From NCBI GenBank assembly GCA_030062745.1, contig CP099839.1, forward strand, positions 17,298,733-17,362,732: a DNA stretch of 64,000 nt, in the 5' to 3' direction. Source of the DNA: Capitulum mitella. Lineage: Eukaryota > Arthropoda > Thecostraca > Pollicipedomorpha > Pollicipedidae. This document shows, in pieces, positions 32,401-41,800 of this stretch. The notes under the pieces were generated by a model. That model was not told where the DNA came from. It did no database searches and saw only the letters and a list, made by a program, of their open reading frames with translations. Position numbers and translations under genes: made by a program. The first letter of the stretch is position 1. Each line of letters starts with the position of its first letter.

Positions 32401-34622
32401 GCTCAAGCAGCGCAACATCATCCCCGGCATCAAGGTGGACAAGGGCGTCGTGGATCTGTTCGGCTCCGAGGGAGAGGGCACCACCCAGGGTACGTGTGCC
32501 AGCAGCAGGCGACCGGCCGGTCTGCCCGGGTCAGAGCTGCACTCAGAGACTCGGGCCAGTCCACTGGGGCTCCGATGCCAGGGTAGTGTAATCCCAGAGG
32601 CAGTTTTTTCCGAGAACGAATACTTCATGTTTTTAACATTCCTCCTGATATAAGAAAAACATACGCCCTTATTCGGAAAGTTTTAGTTGCGGTGAATGGA
32701 GTAAATTTTGTTAGTGGAGCATTGTTTGATTCTTGAGGTAGTAATTAAAACTGACCAAATTTAGTGTGGTGATAAAAATACAAGCTCATGGTTATATCAT
32801 GCAGATATTGCCCAGGAAGAGTTGCCCAGAAACAGATGTTAATTGTCAGATGTTCGTGGAACGATTCACGTTTTTTTTTAAAGTCTCGTACATTCCCGGC
32901 CTGTGCGAGATTCCTTGTGAGCCTAACTGTATGACCTTGGCTGATCCGCAGAGCAAATGGTTGCGTAGTGGTTATTCGACGATGCAGTGATGACTTTGTC
33001 ATTTCGCACATCCACTCTGTTGTCGCGTGATCCGCGTTGTGCCGCGGATTTGTGTGGGGCCGGTGCGAATGACTGCAGGCGGTCGGCACGATGATGGCGA
33101 CGCTTCACCGGCCTCTTCTGGCGACAGGCCTGGACGACCTGGGGAAGCGGTGCGCCCAGTACAAGCAGGACGGCTGCCAGTTCGCCAAGTGGCGCTGCGT
33201 GCTCAAGATCGGCAAGAACACGCCCAGCTACCAGGCCGTGCTGGAAAACGCCAACGTGCTGGCACGCTACGCCTCCGTCTGCCAGGCGAATGGCCTGGTA
33301 CCGATCGTCGAGCCGGAGGTGCTTCCCGACGGCGAGCACGACCTGGACCGCGCCCAGAAGGTGACCGAGACCGTGCTCTCGTTCGTCTATAAGGCGCTGG
33401 CCGATCACCACGTATACCTGGAAGGCACTCTGCTGAAGCCCAACATGGTGACGGCCGGCCAGTCGTGCGCGCAGAAGTTCACGCCGGAGGAAGTGGCGCG
33501 CGCCACGGTGACCGCGCTGCAGCGCACCATGCCGGCGGCCGTGCCGGGCGTCACGTTCCTGTCGGGCGGCCAGACCGAGGAAGAGGCGTCCGTCCACCTG
33601 AACGCCATCAACCAGTTCCCCGGCAAGAAGCCGTGGGCGCTGACCTTCAGCTACGGCCGCGCCCTGCAGGCGTCCGTGCTGAAGGCCTGGGCCGGCAAGG
33701 ACGAGAACGTGGCCGCCGGCCAGCAGGAGCTGCTGAAGCGGGCCAAGGTAGGGCAGACGCAGCCGACGTCGGCGTCGGCGTCGGCGTCGGCTAATGGCTA
33801 CGTAGAAGCTTGACTGTGCATTGTGTGTACGTAACAGTGTGGTTTGCCTGCATCGCAGTAAGGAACCTGCCCGTAGTCGCGAGGTTGTGCTTCGGTTTCG
33901 TGTAGCGACCCTGCCTGCTGTGCCTGTGTTCTTTTCTGTGGGCGATGTTTTCACCGGCCTGTTTTGACCCGGATCTGCTGTTTTTCCTGTTTGTCGGCCG
34001 CGCCGGCTAGTGGAATGCTTGTCGTGCTAGTCCCCGACGGGCGCGATGTCTGTCCACGCCGACGGCTCGCCTCAGCGCCAGGGCTTGACGTGCTTGCAGG
34101 CCAACGGTCTCGCCAGTCAGGCCCAGTACGTGGCTGGGTCCATCCCGAGCCTGGCCGCCTCCCAGAGCAACTTCGTCAAGGCCCACGCCTATTAGTGGCG
34201 CGTCCCCGGCAGGCGCAGGTGCTGTGCGTCCGGCTGGAGTACCGTGAGACTGATGGTCACGGACAGGAAATTCGCACGTTTGGTTTTTGGCTGTTTGGTT
34301 TTTTAACGTGTCGCATTGGTGTGAGCTTGCAGAGCTTGGTCTTTTATTAATTTTGTCGTTGGTCACAACTGGTTTTGTCCACGTTCAGAGGCTTTCAAAT
34401 GGAAGGCGTTGTGCCGCCGTTTCGGTATGCTCCGATGGTAATGTGAGGCGTGGTTGCGCAGCTGTTGTACGTTTGTCCCGACCGCTCTACCGCGGCCGAG
34501 TCGTCTCACTGTGCGCGTGATTGCAGGCCAACGGCGACGCCTCTCAGGGCCAGTACGTGCCCGGCTCGTGCGTGGGCGCCGCCGCCGACGAGGGCCTCTT
34601 CATCAAGAACCACCAGTACTGA
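29218..34622 (+). CDS. Fructose-bisphosphate aldolase, class I (complete; two alternative last exons)
   Basis: Join: 29218-29400, 32294-32489, 33128-33747, then either 34100-34195 or 34527-34622. Either splice form gives 364 aa, the normal family length. The enzyme cleaves fructose 1,6-bisphosphate to dihydroxyacetone phosphate and glyceraldehyde 3-phosphate in cytosolic glycolysis and runs backwards in gluconeogenesis. It is a TIM barrel using a Schiff-base lysine. Numbered without the initiator Met, the expected active-site residues are all present: Asp33 (ILAADESTG), Lys107 (IKVDKG), Lys146 (FAKWRC), Glu187 (VEPE), Lys229 (EGTLLKPNM) and the C-terminal Tyr363. The start is the ATG at 29,218, giving [16 protein letters not shown]. 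All junctions are GT-AG and frame-consistent. It converges with PRODH. Confidence 0.97.
29401..32293 (+). other. Aldolase intron
   Basis: 2,893 bp between coding exons. CpG-poor at the start, CG-containing from about 29,750 to 31,250. Holds the second copy of the dispersed repeat at 31,545-31,835. Reading frames up to 183 codons here match no family and overlap in several frames. Confidence 0.8.
31545..31835 (+). repeat. Dispersed repeat, copy 2
   Basis: Partner of 28,590-28,915, in the same orientation. Divergence is considerable, so the duplication is old. Confidence 0.55.
32294..32489 (+). CDS. Aldolase second coding exon
   Basis: The acceptor CGGCCGCAG precedes CTGCTCTTC, and the donor CAGG|GTACGT follows. 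It encodes residues 62-126 plus one base ([20 protein letters not shown] ... SEGEGTTQ), including Lys107 in IKVDKG. It is GC-rich and CpG-rich. Confidence 0.96.
33128..33747 (+). CDS. Aldolase third coding exon (catalytic core)
   Basis: Acceptor CTGGCGACAG, donor GCCAAG|GTAGGG. It encodes residues 127-333, from [12 protein letters not shown] to ELLKRAK. It carries Lys146 (FAKWRC), Glu187 (VEPE), the Schiff-base Lys229 ([11 protein letters not shown]; codon 33,436-33,438) and the [11 protein letters not shown] phosphate-binding segment. If the donor is ignored the frame stays open 22 more codons to TGA at 33,811-33,813. Confidence 0.97.
34100..34195 (+). CDS. Aldolase alternative last exon 1
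   Basis: The acceptor CGTGCTTGCAG is followed by 31 codons and TAG. It encodes [16 protein letters not shown] and ends FVKAHAY. The final Tyr corresponds to Tyr363, needed for full activity on fructose 1,6-bisphosphate. It is the same length and phase as the exon at 34,527, so the two are interchangeable. Confidence 0.93.
   Translation, partial: ANGLASQAQYVAGSIPSLAASQSNFVKAHAY
34527..34622 (+). CDS. Aldolase alternative last exon 2
   Basis: The acceptor GTGATTGCAG is followed by 31 codons and TGA. It encodes [16 protein letters not shown] and ends LFIKNHQY. About half of its residues differ from exon 1, yet the ANG, AS, QYV, GS and C-terminal Tyr positions are kept. The duplication is old and selected to encode a working C-terminus. 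Confidence 0.93.
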   Translation, partial: ANGDASQGQYVPGSCVGAAADEGLFIKNHQY

Positions 34623-35056
34623 GCGGCCGGGCCGAGCACGTCTGCCGTGGCCTGCCCGTGCGCGGCCGGCCGCCTCTGACCCGGTGTCGGTTCGTAGTGG
34701 GCCAGCGGCCCTCTCTCTCTCCGTATCTCGCTGTCTCTCTGGTGTACTGGACGAAGGCTGGTGGCGCGTTCTTCTGCGGAGCTGCAGGCTGCAGCGCTGG
34801 TCGCAGTGGCTTTTTGTGTTATCCGGTCAGAGGCAATCCCGTTACGATTTATACTGAGTTTATCGCTGGAGTCTATTTTGCACCTATAAGGAACTTTTAA
34901 TTGCCGTTGGCTGCACCGGTCGCGTCAATTTGGAATCATTGCTTGTGATCTGCCGTGGCCGTTGCTGTTTTTGAAAGTTTTGTCGGGTGAGCTGATCCCC
35001 GGAGTGGTATGCACTTGTTTTGTCTAGCTGATGGTATGGCGAGTCGTTGGATTGGT

Positions 35057-35062
35057 AATATA
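35057..35062 (+). terminator. Possible aldolase poly(A) signal (variant)
   Basis: AATATA followed by TAAA lies about 435 bases after the second stop codon, with a T/G-containing stretch after it. It is a known weaker variant of AATAAA. No canonical AATAAA was seen closer. Confidence 0.25.
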
Positions 35063-35269
35063 AACGTAATCATTAACAAGTGTGATCCTGCAGACAAAGT
35101 GAAGAGCGAAGGGAACCCGGGTTAATTTGACGGCGTTTCATTGCCTTCCTCTTCAAAGGTCAATGGGCACGGCACGGTGACAGTGCCGAGCGAGCTACCG
35201 GTACACCGGACTTGGTGCACTTACGTTCTTTAAGGCATGATTCGCAAGCAGAAGTCGCAGTGCACTCAT

Positions 35270-35275
35270 TTTATT
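35270..35275 (-). terminator. Probable PRODH poly(A) signal
   Basis: TTTATT on the + strand is AATAAA on the - strand, about 350 bases after the PRODH stop codon. It implies a 3' UTR of roughly 370 bases and leaves little space between the ends of the convergent aldolase and PRODH transcripts. Confidence 0.5.
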
Positions 35276-35622
35276 GTCGCAGCCGTGCTATCGGCCGTTG
35301 TCTGAGCAGAACCGGCAACATGCGGAGATCACAGTCTCACCCGGCTATCTTCACTGGCCGCCGTCGCGAAACGCTGCTTCCATAACACTGGCAACAGCAA
35401 CTGGCCACCAAGTAATACCACCATGAAATAACTACTAACCGCAAATGACAACATATGGTGCAGGACGCACTTCGACGGTCCCTTCCGACACAGGTGTGGC
35501 GAGCATGTGCTCGCTGTTCGGTTCCCGAGCATCACAGCCACCGGTCCGCCATGTCACTGGCCACCGAACCCCTGGCGGAAGCGAATGCAACTACAAGTGT
35601 TGTCCTCATCCGCCGGACTGCC

Positions 35623-35828
35623 TCAGACGGGCGTGTAGTTTCCCTGCGGCCGGTAAAACAGTTCACCGCGGCAAATGCGCCGGAAAAGCTCGGAGCGCAA
35701 CATACCCCGTTCCTTGGCGACCTTGGTCAGAATGCCCTTGTTCTCTTGGGCTCGGCGTGAGAGGTACGGCAGCACCTCGTCTACCGGGCCGTACGGCACG
35801 TACTTGTACACGGAGTACCCGGCCTGGC
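35623..35828 (-). CDS. PRODH last coding exon
   Basis: Acceptor GTCCGGCAG and phase 2. It encodes [19 protein letters not shown], then [13 protein letters not shown] and a C-terminus ending [16 protein letters not shown] at 35,625-35,623. Any open frame on the opposite strand here is a shadow. Confidence 0.95.
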
Positions 35829-38800
35829 CTGCCGGACAACAACAGAGCGTCATCGCACGCAGCAGTGGTCGGGCGACACGGAAACGAGTGCTTGAGGTTC
35901 ATGGCTGGGGCAGACCGCTGGGGCACCTCCTGCCGAGGGCACTGTTCGGTAAACGGGTAGCGTTCGCCATTATACGGAACCGGGACCTCGTAACGGAACG
36001 GCGGGATTCATGATTTTGTAGTGGTCCGAACATCCTATTTATTTATTTACTGTACTTCATGGCGTTCTCCCCTAGATGTGGCTGGAGTTATTGGGGCTAT
36101 TCTGAATCCCGGGTCAAGGCGGCGCAAAAACAAGGCTAGGAGACAGACGCACATGCACATGTTTTACACATGCGGGAGGCATGTGTAAAACATGTGCCTT
36201 TTTATAGCAATGGTCATATGGCTTTAAAACACGTAGTGGTCACTGGTCACCGTGAAACAGCTTTAACTTCACACTGACTGGAGGGGGGTTAACACCCGCC
36301 TTACGAATTTCCCTAATAACTCATGAGCAAGTAAAGATATCGACGACTTTCAGTACCTTTTCCCACATTGATTTTATACATTTGCCCAAGTAAAATTTAT
36401 TTGGTCCAGTAGGTTCTGCGAAAATAACGCAAACGTGACACAGTACACACGAATTTTGGCTTTGAAAGGTGACGTGTTTAAAAATTCGCTAAAATAGAGT
36501 TTTAAAGTAAAATGCAATCAAAAGACACCTAATGAAGGGGAATGACAAGGTCTGTAAAACTGCTATTTCGGATTTTCAAAATCCTGAGTCTCCCTAAAAC
36601 AGATTAAAAAACTGAAATTTTCGGAAAATGTCCCCAAAAGTCAACATATTTTTGTATTTTCAAAAAACCGGAATATATATGGTAGCAACCATCGTCACGC
36701 ACACTTGGCAAGTTTCAAGGCGCTGTCTTCATCAGCTCCAGGGCTATAGCCTCTCAAAGGTGATGGCTTTGGGTGGCCGGCCGACCATGACCTGCTTTTG
36801 ACCCAGAATGACCAGATACGTTCTAAAAAGCACTTCTACTACATTCCTGCGGCAAAAGCAGTCTGGAAACATGTGTCGCTTGACCAAGCGATATTATGCC
36901 GTATATTGAAAGGTAACGTAATAACGTATCTTAATACTTAATACGTATCTTAATACTTAATAACGTATCCTTGGCCTGACCTCATTTTGACCCCAAGGTA
37001 ACTGAAATACCGAACATTTCTGGTGCATTACACTCGCAAAAGACGAACCTAGGCTCGCAAATGGTCATATGTCGCATGACTAAACTAAATTATATCATAT
37101 CTCGGCCTTGTGTGACGTGACCTTGACCTGGCCCTTTCGCAGAATCCGAATATTCGTCACACAGAACCTTGGCCTGGTCATAGAGAACACTTATAAAGAG
37201 GATGAAATCCGTTATTCAGTTTGCCTGACTGCTGTAACCGCCAATGCAAAAGTGCTCGATTTTGACCTTTGACCTGTGTTTGACCTGGCCTTTGACCTCA
37301 GGAAGTTTTATGGATGTTTTCGAACCGCGTTACTGATACCTTTCGATTAGTGCATGTTGCGTGAAAATCAGGTTGTTAGTCCCGGAGACAGATGGAGAAG
37401 AGCGTTTTTTGCCCCTTCCCCCCCCCGCAAGTCAACAATGAGTGGCTGGAGACCCCAGTCAATGCCGTAGTGAGAGGTATCAGACAGGCGTCTCTTTAAA
37501 GAGCGACAGAAGACGGAGACCGATATGTCACGATAGTCTGGGGGTAGGCCGTTATTAAGCGATGCTGCACGGTAGACAAAGTGCCTGTTGCCGGAGACGC
37601 AGTTACGGATGTCAGGAAGGCTTAGCATTTCATCCCGCCTGGTGCTCTTCAGATGGTCAGGATGACCCCGGTTTTTGGAAAAACACGAGGCCAGCGACTC
37701 TTCCTCGCCATGGCGACGGATTTTGTGCAGCAGCGTCAGAGTATGGAAATGTACCATGTCCGGTGCATCAAGCCAACGCAAGGTCTCTCGCACGTCCGAT
37801 ATGAGTTGGAATTTCTTGTTTCCAGAAAACTGAATGAAAAAATTAAAAAAATTTCCGACGAACAGACAACTTTTTAGCCGAGCCGTTCCTGTCGGCGGTC
37901 AGGCAATATCGGACATGTGAGAAAACCAGAGCGTACACGATGATAGGAAGAGCACCGGAAGGAAGATAACGGCGTAGGTAAGATACGCCAGTGAGAATCC
38001 CAAAACACTTACGAGAACGATTAGTTACCTTTGTGTCCCAAGACAGAAACTGGTCGAAAGGAAGTCCGAGATTTTTGACTTCAGTACAACGAATGATCGA
38101 AGAGTCGCGGGATTTCACGGAGAAGAAAGGAAAGTTACGTAGGTTTTGGCATGTGCCCAGGGTAAGAAGCTCGAATTTGGTTTCATTGAGTTAAAGACCA
38201 CAGAAGCGGAAGTATCCATCTAGTGAAGCTAGAGACATTTCCATCTCGGCGATGATAGCCGGTAAGACAGATTTTGGCCTAGAACCACCATCCGCGTGTT
38301 GTCGGTGTATTGCATGACAAAGGCGCCGGCGGCATGCAGGTCGTTGGCGAACAAGGTGGAGAGCAGAGGCCCTAAAGTCACTGGAAAATTTCCTGGTTCA
38401 TAGGGTATGGGGCCGAAATCTGGCAGTCAAGTGACGTGGAGGAGAAACTGACACTAGGCATGACCAGACAGGTAGTTTCTAAACCATGCTGTATCGATGC
38501 AATGAAGCTGCAGTTTTGTAAGCAAAGCAATTCTGAGTGGTCAGTGGCGTCAAAATATTTACTGAGGTCAATAAGGCAAAGCAAAGGAATTTTTCCCTCG
38601 TCCAAGGCACCCAGAATCCGGTCCGAGACGTCTAGGAGAGCGTTTTCAGTGGAATGCCTGGGTCTGAAACCGTGTTGGATAAAAGCAGGAAGATAATTTC
38701 TGGATACATAGGAGTAGAACTGGGGTTACCCCTATTCCCGGAGGGCTAGACGGTATGGTCGATTCCCGGCAGGGGAGGCCGATTCGGCCCCCCCCCCCCT

Positions 38801-41800
38801 GAGATCTCGAGAACTACACATCCGATTTCATCGCCACAAACGGCAATCGATTGGCCATGACGTGAACTACATTTTTATAAGAAGAAAATTTCAAAATTTT
38901 GAAACGTGTGGATATAGGGGGAGGGGCAAAAATGCCAAAATGGGGGTATTTTTGGACTTCTTATAACTCCGTTCTTTATCGACCGATTTCGATGAAACTG
39001 GCATGAATCGAGAGATTATGGATAGGACTTTTACCATTGGTGTACACATCTGAAATTTGGGGAAAATTCATGGGCGTTAACAGTGTTTCAAAAATTGGAG
39101 GATTAGTTTTTTAACAACTGAATGAACAAAAAAGGCAAAAACACTTTTGGCTTCTGCTAGTCATGTTATGCTAAAGAAGTACAAATTGCATTACAATGTT
39201 TGTATAATGTTAGCATAGGCAGTGCCAGGGACATGAAAAAGAGGGAACTGTCATGATCACACGTTTTTTAGACCAATTTGCGACCTTTGACCTTAAATGA
39301 CCTCCAGTGGCCTTGGAGTCACTTGGAATGATCTCGTGTGCATTTCATATTATCTGTAAACGTTTTCAGTCATTTGAATTCACTTTATTTCAAAAATTTC
39401 ATTCTATGGCTATTGCAATATAGTGTACGTGCACCGAGTGTTGATCTGCATTCTTATCAAAGAAAGAGAATGACGATCAGCACCTCACGACCTATGGAAT
39501 AGATATCTGAAATACTAGTTTAAAAACTACTGGGACTTTTGGAGTTTCGGTGTTCAGCTTCCTCGGAGACAACGCACATCTTTGGAACTCAGAAAACCTT
39601 TACGAAGAAAAAGACGCACTCTGAGCTTACCCAGTGGGAAGGAGACGTGATCACACATTCCCAGCAGCTGGCCGAAACACACAACCTTGTCCTCCGGCTT
39701 GATGTTTAGCTCCTTCATCCTGGAACAAACACCTCTTAAGACCGAAGCTAGTGGTTCAAAACTGAGACCGTATTCCGTGCTCACAGCTTATTCACCTATC
39801 ATTCGAACAGCCACCTGGTGCCACAGTCCGGCTGCGACCCCTCTCACTTTTGCACGGTGAAGCGAACCGTGTCCTCGTTGTGGCTGGCCACCATGATCGC
39901 CAGCTTCTTGGGCTGGCCGTATTTCTTGTAGTGCTGAATACGCCGCAGCGCCTCGAGCAGGCAATTCTCGTACATCTCCGACGTAGCCTCGAAAGTCGGG
40001 TTGATGGGGTCCTCGTAGCCCAGGGCTTCAGCTCGTGTTCTCTCCTGTGAGGAGACGCCGGACAGGTCAGAAGACGCGTTCTTTCCCTCCTGTCAGGAGA
40101 CAGAGGACTGACCAGGAGACGTGTTCTCTTGTTGGGGGGCGTCAGACAGGTCAGGAGACGCGTACTCTGCTGTCGGGAAACGTCAAACAGGTCAGGAGAT
40201 GTGTTCTCTGCTATCGGGAGACGTCAGACAGCTCAGGAGATGCGTTCTCTGCTATCGAGAGGCGCCCTGATTCGTCACCTGAAGCCTCTCTGATGCCTTA
40301 CCTGACACCTCTGGTGCCTCGCCTGACACCTCTGGTGCCTCACGTGACGCATCTCTGGTTCCTCACCTGGCGCCTCTCTGGTGCCTCACGTGACGCCTCT
40401 CTGGTTCTTGACCTGACGCCTCTCTGGTTCCTCACCTGACGCCGAGCTAAAGAGTTTCGCTGACTCGGAACGAAGATTAGACAGCGCTCGTCAGCTCACC
40501 GAAAAAAGACGGCGGCAGTTGGGCGTCCGCCGCGTTAAGTTTGGAAAGCTCGTTGCCGGGTGGACGCATTTCTTGAAAAGGTACGGTTTCGGCACACTCG
40601 CGCCCATTGTGCGGAAAACTTTCCAACTGTGGACCCATTTAAAAACTGGCACGAATGTTCTCGTACCAGTGTGTGCTTTCGAGACAACATATTATTTGCA
40701 TTTCAGACTGCAGGCGGTAGGCCATCATCAGAAGACCCTGGTCATTCCCAGGGCAAACCCGTTAGGGTACAATGATTGTTGATCTGCATTTCTAGTTGTC
40801 ATTCATACCGAGGCCATTAAAATATCTTCGATCTGCCAAGACAGGAATCACTGTCACGCAGGGTCAAGCGTGTTATACCCCGAGCGCGCGTGGGGCGAAA
40901 TGACGTAAAAAGTTTTGCAGTAATGGACCCGTGACTTTGCAAGCGACATTGTTGTTTTTATTAGTTTACTCGAAGTCGAAAAAAGCTCAAGAGCTTTCCG
41001 TTTTTGCTTGATGAAATGAATTTACGATTTCTTAGCACGCCTTAGCTACGTTGCTGTGGTTCGTTGTTCAGGACGTAGAAATATACAGAGGTTGCGTTGT
41101 TTTTGTAACATCATGGATAGTGAAAGCGGTGACTGATAGCAGCTCCATCGTCAAGTTTTGTGGCATGCAGGTTGCAAAAATAGTAGACAATGTAGCGACA
41201 CATAACTTCGCACTCCAATGGACATCGTGCCGACGATTCCTACCATCTCATCGGCCGTACCTGTCACGACCTGAAAGTTAAAGAAGACTGGTACCTGGTG
41301 GTATCTGTTCATCGCGTAATATGTTTGTCAACCTGGTGCCGGGAGACTTCCAGTGGAAAAGCAGAACACGGAATCGACTTAACTGCCTCCAGATCAACAC
41401 CAGATCTGGGTGAAGAATGCAACGGAACGTTGCCTTGTCGAGGTCCGGGTTCTGAGGGTGAAGATTCCCATGCGAGGTGCGAGGTGCTTCTGTAGAAGGA
41501 AAAACGATTGATGTCCTGCCGTGCCTAGCGTGGCAAACACGAGTTTTGGCTTCGTCCTATACTGTTCTGGATATCGACCCAAATATTTATTCAGTGTTGC
41601 ATTATACAAGGCGTGGTTTCCTATCGATGTGACGCAGCGCAACAGACAAAAATGGTCTACGCGTGATGAGGATAGGCTGAACCGAACTCAATGGTGGGAA
41701 CGGCTTTACTTTTTCGCACTCTTGATATACTCAAAGCTTTAGAACTCCATGCATGAGTGGGAACTGCATAAGGTGGCGTAACCGGACAATGACCGTGCAC

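Larger units (their letters stand above)
35829..39630 (-). other. PRODH intron with LINE and TTAA elements
   Basis: This holds a 19-bp perfect hairpin at 36,155-36,197, an AGGTCA-rich TTAA-type fragment from about 36,289, a decayed LINE at 37,385-38,725, and family 1 MITE copy F. Confidence 0.8.

Noticed and set aside
35445..36013. + strand frames of 101-171 codons over the last PRODH exon
   Set aside because: Antisense of a clearly conserved - strand exon; the PRODH reading explains the codon pattern.
36263..36266. TTAA at 36,263 as the left end of the element near 36,289
   Set aside because: The bases after it do not resemble any of the three TTAA family termini, whereas those after 36,289 partly do.
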